DNA of 64,000 nt. It comes from CAVVAL01 sp963742725. Its GTDB lineage: Bacteria; Actinomycetota; Actinomycetes; Mycobacteriales; Cryptosporangiaceae. Made by a program: the position numbers and the translations under genes. Position 1 is the first letter of the stretch, and every line of letters begins with the position of its first letter. The DNA is taken from contig CAVUMX010000001.1 of assembly GCA_963742725.1 (NCBI GenBank), positions 2,790,001 through 2,854,000 of the forward strand. The letters are read 5' to 3'. The notes beneath the pieces were generated by a model. That model saw only the letters and a list, made by a program, of their open reading frames with translations. It searched no databases and was not told the origin of the DNA. Shown piece after piece: positions 54,434-63,567 of this stretch.

Positions 54434-57102
54434 GCACCGGCGACCCGTTCGACACCGCGCGTAGGCGCGACGCCGTCCTGCAGGCCTGGGCCGCCTCGCC
54501 GACCCGGTTCCGCGAGGACGCCAACGCCGAGGAGGACCTGGTCGTCGGCGGGTACGCCGATCGGCTCCTGATCGAGCTGGCCCAGAATGCCGCCGACGCG
54601 GCCCTCCGCGCGGGCGTACCCGGCAGGCTGCGGATCCGGTTCGACGGATCGGTCCTGACCGCCGCCAACACCGGCGCGCCCCTGGACCGTGGCGGCGTCG
54701 ACGGGCTGACCTCGCTGCGGGCATCATCCAAACGGGACGGTGACACGGTCGGCCGGTTCGGAGTCGGGTTCGCGGCGGTGCTCGCGGTCAGCGACGAGCC
54801 GGAGGTCCGGTCCCGGGACGGCGGTGTGCGGTTCTCCGCGCTGGCCACCCGGTCCCTGGTGGACGAGCTGGGTGGCCCGGCCGCCGAGGAAGCCGCGCGG
54901 CGCGGCGGGCGGGTACCGGTCCTGCGGTTGGCGTGGCCGATCGTGACCCCGCCGGCGGACGGGTTCGACACCGAGGTCGTGCTGCCGGTCCGCGACGAAT
55001 CCGCCGCCCGCGCGCTGCTGGCGGCGTTCGATCCGACGTTGCTGCTCGCACTGCCGGGGCTGGCGTCCATCGAGGTGGACGGCCGTACGGTCGAGCGGCG
55101 TGACGACGGCGACGACGTGCTCCTGATCGAGGACGGTGTGACGACCCGCTGGCGCTGCGCCCGATTGTCGGGGGAGTTGCCGCCCGAGGTGCTGGCCGGA
55201 CGTCCGGTCGAGGAACGGTCGTCCTGGTCCGTGCTGGCGGCGGTTCCCGTCGACGCGGACGGTTCGGTGGTCCCGCTGAGCGGCGAACAGGTCGTCCACG
55301 CGCCGACGCCGAGCGACGAGCCGCTGTCGCTGCCGCTGCGGCTGGCGGCGTCGTTCCCGCTCGACACGACGCGCCGCCGGGTCGCGTCCGGCTTACTCAC
55401 GGATTTCCTGGTCCGCCAGTCCGCGCGGGCCGTCGTCGACCTCGCCGAACGCGTGGCGGCCGAGCCGAGCGCGCTGGCGCTGGTGCCCCGGCCGGCGCTC
55501 GCCCGTGCCGAACTCGACGCCCGCATCTGCTCCGAGGCCCTGGACGCCCTCGCCGTGGCGCCGCTGCTGCCGGCCGCCCTCGACGCCGACGAACGCGTGG
55601 TGAGCCGGCGGGCGGTCGTCGCCGAACCGTCCGTCGCGCCGGCCGTCCAGCTGATCGCCGACATCGTGCCGGGCCTGCTGCCTGCGTCCTACAGCGCCGA
55701 CCGGACGGCACTCGACGCGCTCGGTGTCCGCCGGCTCGGCCTCGGGGACGCCGTCGAAGCGGTCGCCGGGGTGACCCGCCCGCCGGACTGGTGGCGCGAC
55801 CTGTACGCCGCGCTCGCCGAGACCACTCCCGGCCTCGCCGAAGCCGACGCGCTCGCCGGCCTGCCGGTACCGCTCGCCGACGGCCGCACCGTGACCGGCC
55901 CGCGCGGGCTGCTCCTGCCCGGCGACGGGCTCCCGGCCCAGGCGGTCGGTGCGTTGGGCCTGCGCGTCGTCCACCGGGACGCCGTCCACCCACTGCTGGA
56001 ACGGCTCGGCGCCCAGCCGGCGACGCCGCACAGCCTGCTCGCCGACGACCGGGTCCGGTCCGAGGTGGCGCATTCCTTCGACGCGGACGACCCGGAGCCG
56101 GTCGCCGAGGCGGTCCTGGAGCTGGTCGCCGCCGCGGGCATCGCGCCGGGTGACGAGCCATGGCTGGGGGAGCTGGCGCTGCCCGCCGCGGACGGCGACT
56201 GGTACCCGGCGAGCGAACTGCTCCTGCCGGACGCGCCGCTGGCCTCGGTCGTCGCGAAGGACGCGCCGTTCGAGGTCGCCGAAACGGCCCTGGTCGAGCG
56301 GTGGGGCGCGAGCCTGCTGGAGTCGGTCGGTGTCCTGCGGACGTTCCCGCTCCTCGACGAGGACGACGTCGACCTGGCCGACATCGACGACCTCCACCTG
56401 GACGGCGGCGAGGACTGGGCCGACGCCGTGGACGAGCTGGTCGGGGCCCCGGTCGAGGGCGTCCGGATCGAGCGGCTGCACGCCATCCGGGACCTGGAAC
56501 TTGTCGACCCGGACCGTTGGCCGGCCGCCCTGGAACTGCTCGGCGAGGGAACGCTACGTGCCGTCCTGGCAGCGCCGGCGGTGGCGCTCACCGGCGACGG
56601 GCGCCGCGTCGAGGTGCCGTCGTACACGCGCTGGTGGCTGGCGTCCCATCCGGTGCTGGGCGGTTACCGCCCGACGGAGCTGCGCACCCCGGACGCCGCC
56701 GCGCTGGACGGCCTGTTCGACCTCGCGGACGGCGATCCGGCGCTGCTCGGCCTGCTCGGCTGCCGGACCGGCCTCGCGGACGTGCTGGACGCGGCGCGCG
56801 CCGACCCCCGGTTCGCGGCGGAACTGTTCGACCGGCTCGCCGACCCGGCCCGCACGGTGACGCCGGCACTGTTGCGCGAGGTGTACCCGCGCCTCGCCGA
56901 GGCGCTGGACGGCGTGCAGATCGCGCCGCCGCAGGCCATCCGGGTCGCGCCGGGCAGCGTCGTGCCCGCCAGCCAGGCCGCGGTGCTCGACGCGCCGTGG
57001 CTGCTCGACGCGCTGGACGGACGGGCGGGTGTGCCGGGCGGCTCCGACCCGGAGGCCGTCGCGGACCTTCTCGACATTCCGCTGCTGTCGGAACTGGCCT
57101 GA
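54430..57102 (+). CDS. sacsin/HSP90-type ATPase domain protein
   Basis: An 890-aa cytoplasmic protein. The N-terminal GHKL fold includes LLIELAQNAADAALRAG (Asn53 region, binds Mg-ATP), TAANTGAPL, GLTSLRASSKRDG and GRFGVGFAAVLAVS, as in the sacsin N-terminal domain. The remaining 650 residues have no known motif and form an acidic region rich in Leu and Asp. Chaperone-like activity is inferred. It is translationally coupled to the DUF3027 protein, suggesting joint action. Confidence 0.82.
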   Translation: MSTGDPFDTARRRDAVLQAWAASPTRFREDANAEEDLVVGGYADRLLIELAQNAADAALRAGVPGRLRIRFDGSVLTAANTGAPLDRGGVDGLTSLRASSKRDGDTVGRFGVGFAAVLAVSDEPEVRSRDGGVRFSALATRSLVDELGGPAAEEAARRGGRVPVLRLAWPIVTPPADGFDTEVVLPVRDESAARALLAAFDPTLLLALPGLASIEVDGRTVERRDDGDDVLLIEDGVTTRWRCARLSGELPPEVLAGRPVEERSSWSVLAAVPVDADGSVVPLSGEQVVHAPTPSDEPLSLPLRLAASFPLDTTRRRVASGLLTDFLVRQSARAVVDLAERVAAEPSALALVPRPALARAELDARICSEALDALAVAPLLPAALDADERVVSRRAVVAEPSVAPAVQLIADIVPGLLPASYSADRTALDALGVRRLGLGDAVEAVAGVTRPPDWWRDLYAALAETTPGLAEADALAGLPVPLADGRTVTGPRGLLLPGDGLPAQAVGALGLRVVHRDAVHPLLERLGAQPATPHSLLADDRVRSEVAHSFDADDPEPVAEAVLELVAAAGIAPGDEPWLGELALPAADGDWYPASELLLPDAPLASVVAKDAPFEVAETALVERWGASLLESVGVLRTFPLLDEDDVDLADIDDLHLDGGEDWADAVDELVGAPVEGVRIERLHAIRDLELVDPDRWPAALELLGEGTLRAVLAAPAVALTGDGRRVEVPSYTRWWLASHPVLGGYRPTELRTPDAAALDGLFDLADGDPALLGLLGCRTGLADVLDAARADPRFAAELFDRLADPARTVTPALLREVYPRLAEALDGVQIAPPQAIRVAPGSVVPASQAAVLDAPWLLDALDGRAGVPGGSDPEAVADLLDIPLLSELA

Positions 57103-57258
57103 TCGCGGGGGGTACTAGGGGATTCACGTCCCTTCCCGAACCGGCCAATTTGGATATACTTCGCCCGTCGGGCCGCGAAACACAATTATAGCGGTCCGCG
57201 GCGCGCGCCTCGGGGTCATTCATCAAAGGGGGATGGAGAAAGACAGAGGGGTCGTGCC
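57103..57258. promoter_or_regulatory. AT-richer promoter region of the peroxidase gene
   Basis: This 156-bp stretch is markedly richer in A and T (TTTGGATATACTTCG, CACAATTATAGCGG) than its surroundings. GGATATACT and AATTATAGC offer -10 boxes. A long ribosome binding site (GGGGGATGGAG and GAGGGG) precedes the ATG. Confidence 0.5.
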
Positions 57259-59358
57259 ATGCGACGAAGCCTGCGCATTCGACGGAACGCGATAGCCGCG
57301 ATCACCGCCGCGCTTCTTGTACCAACTGGTGCCGCCACGGCGGCGTCCGCCGCCGAAGAACCCGCTGCCACCTGCGGAATCACGCAGGTCCGGACGCTGG
57401 ACGGCAGTTGCAACAATCTTGCCAACCCTAACTGGGGTCGCACGGATACCGCTTACCTGCGCGTCACCGGCGCCAATTACGCCGATGGGATAGGGCGGCC
57501 TGTCGCCGGTCCGGAAGCGCGTTATGTCAGCAACCGGGTATTCAACGACAACGCCCAGAACCTGTTCTCCGAGAATGGCGTCACCCAATGGGGGTTCGCC
57601 TGGGGACAGTTCATGGACCACACCTTCGGATTACGTCAGGAAGCCGGCGGCGAGGATGCACCGATCCGGTTCAACCGCAACGACGCGATCGAGGAATTCA
57701 CCAACGATCTTGGCGCGATTCCCTTCATGCGGACGCCGGCCGCGCCGGGTACCGGAACCGGCACGACGGTCCGCCAGCAGCTCAACACCGTCAGCAGCTA
57801 CATCGACGGGTTCAGCGTGTACGGATCGACGGCCAGCAGGCTCGAATGGCTCCGCGAGGGACCGGTGGACGGCAACCTGGCGAACAACGGGGCACGCCTG
57901 CTGCTCGACAGCAGGTACCTGCCCCGCCGGCAGTATCGGGGCGACGGTCCGACCTCGCCCGACATGGCGGCCGACGGGCGGCTGCGAGGACAGCCGTACG
58001 ACGCGATGGTCGCCGGCGACGTCCGCGCGAACGAGAACATCGCGCTGACCGCCACCCACACGCTGTTCGCGCTCGAACACAACCGGATCGTCAACGCGCT
58101 GCCCCGGTCGCTGACCGAGGCGCAGAAGTTCGAGATCGCCCGGCGCGTAGTCGGTGCGGAGCAGCAGTACATCACCTACACCGAGTTCCTGCCGGCGCTC
58201 GGCGTGACGCTTGCGCCGTACCGGGGCTACCGGTCAGGCGTGAACTCCAGCCTGTCGAACGAGTTCGCGGTGGTCGGGTACCGGGCGCACAGCATGATCC
58301 ACGGCGAACTGGAGCCGATCGCGCCGTCGGGCACGTACACCGAGGAGCAGCTGGCGAAGCTGGAGGCTCAGGGTGTCGAGGTCGAGGAGGAGGAAGGCAA
58401 CACCGTCCTCGTCGTCCCGCTGAACATCGCGTTCTTCAACCCGCAGCTCCTCAGGGACATCGGCCTCGGACCGGTCCTCAAGGGGCTCGGCGGCGAGCCG
58501 CAGTACAAGAACGACGAGCAGATCGACAACCAGCTGCGCAGCGTGCTGTTCCAGATCCCGGTACCGGGCAACCCGGACTGCCTGGACGGTCCCGAGCTGC
58601 CGCGCTGCTTCCGTAGCGTCGTCGACCTGGGCGCCGTGGACATCGCGCGCGGTCGCGACCACGGGATGCAGCTGTACAACAACATGCGGCGCACCTACGG
58701 GCTGCCGGCCAAGACCAGCTTCACGTCCGTGACGGGCGAGAACACCGACCGGTTCCCGACGAACGACCCTGAGGTCGACCCGGCCGACCCGATCAACGAC
58801 CCCGACATCATGGACTTCGTCAAGCTGTTCGACGGGGACGGCAACCCGATCGAACTCGGTACCCCCGAGGCCGACGGAGAGGCCGTCGTCGGCATCCGCC
58901 GCACGACCCTCGCCGCCCGGCTCCGCGCCATCCACGGCGGCCAGGTCGGCAGCATGGACGCCTTTACCGGGATGCTGTCCGAGCGGCACCTGCCCGGCAA
59001 GGAGATGGGCGAGCTGCAGCACGCGATCTGGAAGAGGCAGTTCGAGAACTTGCGCGACGGCGACCGGTTCTTCTACCGGAACGACCCGGCGCTGGCCGAG
59101 ATCGAGCGCCGCTACGGCATCAGCTACCGCCGGACGCTCGGCCAGGTCATCAACGACAACACGGGCGTCGAGACCCAGGACAACGTGTTCATCGTCGAGG
59201 AGGAAGAAGCTGAGGTACCAGCCTGGGCGCCCGGGACGGCCTACGCCGTCGGTGACCAGGTGACCTACAACGGCCTGACGTACTCGTGCCGGCAGGCGCA
59301 CACGTCACAGTCCGACTGGACGCCATCCGCGACCCCGGCCCTCTGGTCGGAGATGTAG
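57259..59358 (+). CDS. secreted animal-type haem peroxidase with C-terminal chitin-binding domain
   Basis: A 699-aa exported enzyme: signal peptide about 1-32 (AIAAITAALLVPTGAATAASA). The animal haem peroxidase fold shows Gln117/Asp120/His121 (WGQFMDHT), Arg256 and Glu259 in DVRANENIALTATHTLF, proximal His344 (YRAHSM) and ARGRDHGMQLYN. Asp120 and Glu259 match the residues that tie haem covalently in myeloperoxidase, so a similar haem is expected. The last 47 residues (653-699) are a CBM5/12 chitin-binding module with WAPGTAYAVGDQVTYNG and conserved Trp/Tyr. It may oxidise halides near chitin. Confidence 0.9.
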   Translation: MRRSLRIRRNAIAAITAALLVPTGAATAASAAEEPAATCGITQVRTLDGSCNNLANPNWGRTDTAYLRVTGANYADGIGRPVAGPEARYVSNRVFNDNAQNLFSENGVTQWGFAWGQFMDHTFGLRQEAGGEDAPIRFNRNDAIEEFTNDLGAIPFMRTPAAPGTGTGTTVRQQLNTVSSYIDGFSVYGSTASRLEWLREGPVDGNLANNGARLLLDSRYLPRRQYRGDGPTSPDMAADGRLRGQPYDAMVAGDVRANENIALTATHTLFALEHNRIVNALPRSLTEAQKFEIARRVVGAEQQYITYTEFLPALGVTLAPYRGYRSGVNSSLSNEFAVVGYRAHSMIHGELEPIAPSGTYTEEQLAKLEAQGVEVEEEEGNTVLVVPLNIAFFNPQLLRDIGLGPVLKGLGGEPQYKNDEQIDNQLRSVLFQIPVPGNPDCLDGPELPRCFRSVVDLGAVDIARGRDHGMQLYNNMRRTYGLPAKTSFTSVTGENTDRFPTNDPEVDPADPINDPDIMDFVKLFDGDGNPIELGTPEADGEAVVGIRRTTLAARLRAIHGGQVGSMDAFTGMLSERHLPGKEMGELQHAIWKRQFENLRDGDRFFYRNDPALAEIERRYGISYRRTLGQVINDNTGVETQDNVFIVEEEEAEVPAWAPGTAYAVGDQVTYNGLTYSCRQAHTSQSDWTPSATPALWSEM

Positions 59359-59370
59359 GTCATCCGCGCG

Positions 59371-59408
59371 CACTGCCCCGGTTTCCCACCCTGCCGACCG
59401 GGGCAGTG
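59371..59408 (+). terminator. terminator after the peroxidase gene
   Basis: CACTGCCCCGG pairs perfectly with CCGGGGCAGTG around a 16-nt loop, 12 bp past the stop; the tail is pyrimidine-rich (CCCTTCCCTTTCC). It likely ends the transcript. Confidence 0.65.
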
Positions 59409-59439
59409 CCCTTCCCTTTCCTGCTCCGGCGGCCGCCGC

Positions 59440-59697
59440 CTAGTCGCCCCGGGCGGCGGCCGTCCGGCCGAGACGGTCGCGCCGGCGCCGGCAGTACCAG
59501 ACGCCGAGGACGCCGAGCCCGGCACCGGCCGCGCAGGTCCACAGCCACCACGTCCGGTCGGTGTCGGCGAGCCACTCCCGCGCGAACACCAGCAGGACGA
59601 GGCCGGCGACAGCCCACAGGACGGTGCCCGCGGTCACCACCCGGACCGCGTCGACATCGAGCGGTTCAGGCGCGGGACGGCGTGGTCGGCGAGACAT
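59440..59697 (-). CDS. DUF2530 family membrane protein
   Basis: An 85-aa protein MSRRPRRPAPEPLDVDAVRVVTAGTVLWAVAGLVLLVF.., with two predicted helices (21-40, 52-70) and a basic tail CRRRRDRLGR. It matches the actinobacterial DUF2530 family of unknown function. The ATG lies exactly six bases after TACGCT. The 12-mer TACGCTGCGGGY is the same as before the AAA+ gene at 19680. It is divergent from the purine permease. Confidence 0.82.
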   Translation of the reverse strand: MSRRPRRPAPEPLDVDAVRVVTAGTVLWAVAGLVLLVFAREWLADTDRTWWLWTCAAGAGLGVLGVWYCRRRRDRLGRTAAARGD

Positions 59698-59788
59698 ACC
59701 CGCAGCGTATCCGCCGTAATACATGCATCTGTCACGGGCGCGTGGCACGCTACCGCTGCCTACCTCCGTCGCGAGAGGACGCCGCGCC

Positions 59789-61264
59789 ATGACCCAGGTC
59801 CGTGCCGCTCAGCCGGCGAACGCCATCGACCGCTACTTCCAGGTCACGGCGCGCGGGTCCACGTGGGCCCGCGAGGTGCGCGGCGGGCTCGCCACGTTCT
59901 TCACGATGGCGTACATCGTCGTGCTCAACCCGATCATCATCGGATTCAGCGAGGACGCCGACGGTGCCGTCCTCGGCGGCGAGAAGGTCGCGGCGGCGAC
60001 TGCGCTCGTGGCCGGCGTGATGACGATCCTGATGGGCGTCGTCGGCCGGTACCCCCTCGCGCTCGCCACCGGCCTGGGCCTCAACGCGTTCGTCGCGGTC
60101 GGCATCGCCACCCAGATGAGCTGGGCGGACGCGATGGGCCTGGTCGTCATCGAGGGCCTGATCATCACCGTGCTGGTGCTCACCGGCTTCCGGACGGCCG
60201 TCTTCAACGCGGTGCCGACCCAGCTCAAGACGGCGATCAGCGTCGGCATCGGCCTGTTCCTGACCCTCATCGGGCTGGTCGACGCCGGATTCGTCCGCCG
60301 CATCCCCGACGTCGCGAACACGGTCGTCCCGCTGCAGCTCGGCGTGGACAACCGGCTGCTGGGCTGGCCGACGCTCGTGTTCGTCCTGGGCGTCCTCGTG
60401 ATGCTGGTGCTGGTGATCCGCAAGGTCAAGGGCGCGATCCTGATCGGGATCCTCGGCGCGACGCTGCTCGCGATCCTCATCGAGGCGGTCGCGAAGGTCG
60501 GTCCGTCGGTGTCGTTCAACGCGGCCGGCGAGCGGGTCGTCAACCCGTCCGGATGGAGCCTCAACGTGCCGGCGTGGCCGGACAAGGTCGTCGACCTCCC
60601 CGACTTCGGGCTGCTCGGCCAGTTCAGCCTGCTCGGTTCGTTCGAGCGGGTCGGCGCGATCACCGCGCTGCTGTTCGTGTTCACGCTGCTGCTCGCGGAC
60701 TTCTTCGACACGATGGGGACGATGGTCGCCGTCGGCGCCGAGGGCGGGCTGCTCGACAAGGAGGGCAACGTCCCGCACGCGCGCGAGGTACTGCTGGTCG
60801 ACTCCCTGGCGGCGGCCGCGGGCGGCGCGTCGAGCGTGTCCAGCAACACGTCGTACATCGAATCGGCGGCCGGCGTCGGCGAGGGCGCCCGGACGGGCAT
60901 CGCGAGCGTCGTCACCGGCGTGCTGTTCCTGCTCGCCACGTTCCTCGCGCCGCTCGTGGCGGTGGTCCCGTTCGAGGCCGCGACGCCCGCGCTGATCATC
61001 GTCGGGTTCCTGATGATCACCCAGCTCCGCAACATCGAGTGGAGCGACTACGAGATCGCGATCCCGGCGTTCCTCACGATGGTCCTGATGCCGTTCACGT
61101 ACTCGATCACGGTCGGCATCGGCGCCGGCTTCGTCTCGTACGTGCTGCTCAAGGTCGTGAGCGGCAAGACGCGGGCGGTCCACCCGCTGCTGTGGATCGT
61201 CGCGGCCCTGTTCGTCGCCTACTTCGCCATCGGCCCGATCGAGGAGCTGCTCGGCGTCAGCTAG
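59789..61264 (+). CDS. NCS2-family purine permease (AzgA type)
   Basis: A 491-aa membrane transporter for adenine, guanine or hypoxanthine. AzgA features: FTMAYIVVLNPIIIG, ATGLGLNAFVA, DFFDTMGTMVAVGAEGG, SLAAAAGGASSVSSNTSYIESAAGVGEGARTG and LGTFLAP-type end. About 13 helices. The ATG follows GAGAGGA. It precedes the sigma factor by 74 bp and may not share its promoter. Actinomycetes use it for salvage. Confidence 0.92.
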   Translation: MTQVRAAQPANAIDRYFQVTARGSTWAREVRGGLATFFTMAYIVVLNPIIIGFSEDADGAVLGGEKVAAATALVAGVMTILMGVVGRYPLALATGLGLNAFVAVGIATQMSWADAMGLVVIEGLIITVLVLTGFRTAVFNAVPTQLKTAISVGIGLFLTLIGLVDAGFVRRIPDVANTVVPLQLGVDNRLLGWPTLVFVLGVLVMLVLVIRKVKGAILIGILGATLLAILIEAVAKVGPSVSFNAAGERVVNPSGWSLNVPAWPDKVVDLPDFGLLGQFSLLGSFERVGAITALLFVFTLLLADFFDTMGTMVAVGAEGGLLDKEGNVPHAREVLLVDSLAAAAGGASSVSSNTSYIESAAGVGEGARTGIASVVTGVLFLLATFLAPLVAVVPFEAATPALIIVGFLMITQLRNIEWSDYEIAIPAFLTMVLMPFTYSITVGIGAGFVSYVLLKVVSGKTRAVHPLLWIVAALFVAYFAIGPIEELLGVS

Positions 61265-61338
61265 TTCGCCTGTGCGTGCAACCTTCGGCCGTGTCCGACT
61301 GGTCGTTACCTCCGACCGAACGACATGGAGGAGGACAG

Positions 61339-61851
61339 GTGAGCGAGCCCGAGGGATTCCGGGAGTTCGTCGCCCTGCGCTCCCGCTCGTTACTGCGGAC
61401 CGCGTGGTTGCTCACGGGGGACTGGCACACGGCTCAGGACCTCGTCCAGACGGCGCTGGCCAAGACCTGGCCACGATGGGGCCGGCTGACCCGCCAGGAT
61501 CAGCCGGAGCTGTACGTACGCCGCGTCATGGTGAACACCTACGCCACCTGGTGGCGGCGGAAATGGCGTGGCGAGGTGCCGAGCGAAACGCTCGCGGACG
61601 ATGCCGCCACCGGCGACCTGTACGGCGACGTCGACCTGCGGGAGACCGTGCAGGCCGCGCTCGCCAGCCTGCCGAGACGCCAGCGCGCGGCCGTCGTCCT
61701 GCGGTACTTCGACGACCTCACCGAGGCCCAGGCGGCGGACGTGCTCGGCTGCTCCGTCGGCACCGTCAAGAGCCAGACGTCCCGCGCTCTCGCCAAGCTC
61801 CGCGTCTCTCCTCTGCTGGCGACGCTCATGCCTGAGGAGGTAACCCGATGA
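61339..61851 (+). CDS. SigE-family ECF RNA polymerase sigma factor
   Basis: A 170-aa group 4 sigma: region 2 FREFVALRSRSLLRTAWLLTGDWHTAQDLVQTALAKTW, region 4 LPRRQRAAVVLRYFDDLTEAQAADVLGCSVGTVKSQTSRALAKLR. The pattern ALAKTWPRWGR and the small size are typical of the SigE family of filamentous actinomycetes. The GTG follows GGAGGAGG. Its stop overlaps the next start (ATGA), pairing it with a putative anti-sigma factor. Confidence 0.93.
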   Translation: MSEPEGFREFVALRSRSLLRTAWLLTGDWHTAQDLVQTALAKTWPRWGRLTRQDQPELYVRRVMVNTYATWWRRKWRGEVPSETLADDAATGDLYGDVDLRETVQAALASLPRRQRAAVVLRYFDDLTEAQAADVLGCSVGTVKSQTSRALAKLRVSPLLATLMPEEVTR

Positions 61852-62729
61852 ACCGCGTCGAGCAGGACCTGTCAGAACTGCTGCACAGCACCACCCCCCA
61901 ACCGCCCGTCGAGGTGTCGATGGACGAGGTCGGGCGGAAGGTCCGGCGCCGCCGCCGGTTCGCGGCTGCCGGCACGGCCGTCGCGGTGGTCGCCGTCCTC
62001 GCGTCCGGCGCGGCCATGTTCCGCCCGGCAGACGACGCCGTGCAGGTACAGGCCATGGCCATTCCTGGCGTCACCGCCGACGAGCAGGCCCGGATACTCC
62101 GCGAGTGTGACTCGCTCGGGGGCGATCAGCCACCGGGCCGCAGCAACCGCGATCTGGAGAAGCTGCGATCCGCTAGCAAGGTCTACAACGTGTTCCGCGG
62201 GCGCTCCGTCGCGTTCGCGCTCGTCATCGGGCCGGTGGAGACCAGGCACTGCGTCTACCGGAAGTCGCCAGGCGGCGACGGCGAGTTCATGTTCCAGAGC
62301 GGCCATCTCAGCACCGTCCGCGCGGTCGACTACACCTGGCTGGCCGGCGACCTGGATCTCTCGATCCTGTCGTCGGTGGATGGCATCGTCGATCCTCGCT
62401 ACGCGATCGTGGCGGCCGGGCGCGTGAGCGACCGTGTGGCCCGGGTGCGGTTCGACGGGCCGACCGGCAAGTCGGTAGAGGTCAAACCGGTAAACGGCAC
62501 GATCGTCGCGGTCCTCGAGTTGGATCCGCGGAAGTACTCGGACGCTGAGCGCAACGATCCGGAGTTCGGGACAGTCAGTGCGTACGACGGCTCCGGTGAG
62601 CTGCTTGCCACGCAGAGTTCCCAGAGGGGACCAGACTGCTACGTGACTCCCGACGGCGTGCCCCTCGTCAAGGGTCGGCAGCCGGGCCCCGGCGTCACGT
62701 GCAAGCCTGCGGTGCCCTGGAAGCCCTAG
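61848..62729 (+). CDS. putative membrane-bound anti-sigma factor
   Basis: A 293-aa protein with a cytoplasmic N-terminus of 38 residues (MNRVEQDLSELLHSTTPQPPVEVSMDEVGRKVRRRRR), a helix (AAAGTAVAVVAVLASGAAMF) and an outer domain of about 230 residues. The ATGA overlap with the sigma gene and the single-pass shape suggest it holds that sigma factor. No zinc anti-sigma motif (HxxxCxxC) is visible. Its stop overlaps the convergent membrane-protein gene by four bases. Confidence 0.75.
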   Translation: MNRVEQDLSELLHSTTPQPPVEVSMDEVGRKVRRRRRFAAAGTAVAVVAVLASGAAMFRPADDAVQVQAMAIPGVTADEQARILRECDSLGGDQPPGRSNRDLEKLRSASKVYNVFRGRSVAFALVIGPVETRHCVYRKSPGGDGEFMFQSGHLSTVRAVDYTWLAGDLDLSILSSVDGIVDPRYAIVAAGRVSDRVARVRFDGPTGKSVEVKPVNGTIVAVLELDPRKYSDAERNDPEFGTVSAYDGSGELLATQSSQRGPDCYVTPDGVPLVKGRQPGPGVTCKPAVPWKP

Positions 62730-63418
62730 TCGATCTGGCGCCAGTACTGGCGCTTCTTCTCCTCCCGGACGACCACGCCGAGCTTCGCCAGTTCAGTGCG
62801 AAGCTCGGCGATGTCGTGGCTGTTGTCCTTGTCGAGGGCTCTCGCGCGGGCCTTGAGGAGGGCGTCGGCGCCGGGCGGGAGGTCGGGCGTGTCTTCGACC
62901 CAGCGCCGGTACGAGTCCTTGTACGGATCGCCGTCGGCGAGCCACGGATAGCCGTGGGCACGGAACGCGGCGACCACCTCGGCCTGCGTCAGATCGGACG
63001 GCTCGCGCGCCAGCTCCTCGCCACGGTGCCCGAGCAGGACGATCTTCTTGCCGTCGAAGAACGCCCCGCTCACGGCCGTCCGCTCGACGTCCTTGGACTT
63101 GCCGTCACGCGTGAACACGACCCGCTCGCCGGTGATCCTGAGCGACAGCAGATCGGCGACGATGAGGACCGCCAGCACCAGCCCGGCGACGAACCCGACC
63201 GCGTAGGAGCCGATCGTGGCGTACGGCTCGTTGATGGACTCGATCAGCTCGATCGGGCCCTGGTAGGGCACCCACGGCAGCCCGACCGCCCAGTGCACCA
63301 CCGCCAGCAGGAGCCGACCGGCGACGCCGCTCAGCAGCGGGACGCCGATCCAGATGCAGGCGATGACCCACCGCGCGTCCGCGACGACGGTCTCGTCGTG
63401 CTGCGGCACTGCACTCAT
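62726..63418 (-). CDS. membrane protein, YqeB-like
   Basis: A 230-aa protein with two or three N-terminal helices (VIACIWIGVPLLSGVAGRLLLAVVHWAVG and YAVGFVAGLVLAVLIVADLL) and a cytoplasmic C-terminal half containing SLRITGERVVFTRDGKSKDVERTAV and SYRRWVEDTPDLPPGADALLKARA. This pattern matches actinobacterial YqeB proteins of unknown function. GAGGGGA precedes the ATG. Confidence 0.75.
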   Translation of the reverse strand: MSAVPQHDETVVADARWVIACIWIGVPLLSGVAGRLLLAVVHWAVGLPWVPYQGPIELIESINEPYATIGSYAVGFVAGLVLAVLIVADLLSLRITGERVVFTRDGKSKDVERTAVSGAFFDGKKIVLLGHRGEELAREPSDLTQAEVVAAFRAHGYPWLADGDPYKDSYRRWVEDTPDLPPGADALLKARARALDKDNSHDIAELRTELAKLGVVVREEKKRQYWRQID

Positions 63419-63536
63419 CGGGCTGGCTCCCCTCGACCGAACTCCGATTCCGAGATTCCACCACGAAACGCCGGGACAAGTCCTCCACGAGGATGAACCC
63501 CGCCTCCGCCTGTGGAATGGACCACTGGTGGAAGTC

Positions 63537-63564
63537 GTTAGCAAGGGTAATGACCTATGCTAAC
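63537..63564. promoter_or_regulatory. MarR operator overlapping the promoter
   Basis: GTTAGCA (63537-63543) and TGCTAAC (63558-63564) form a perfect inverted repeat with half-sites 21 bp apart. The right half overlaps TATGCT, the -10 box, six bases before the ATG of the MarR gene. Autorepression is the obvious reading. Confidence 0.65.
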
Positions 63565-63567
63565 GAT

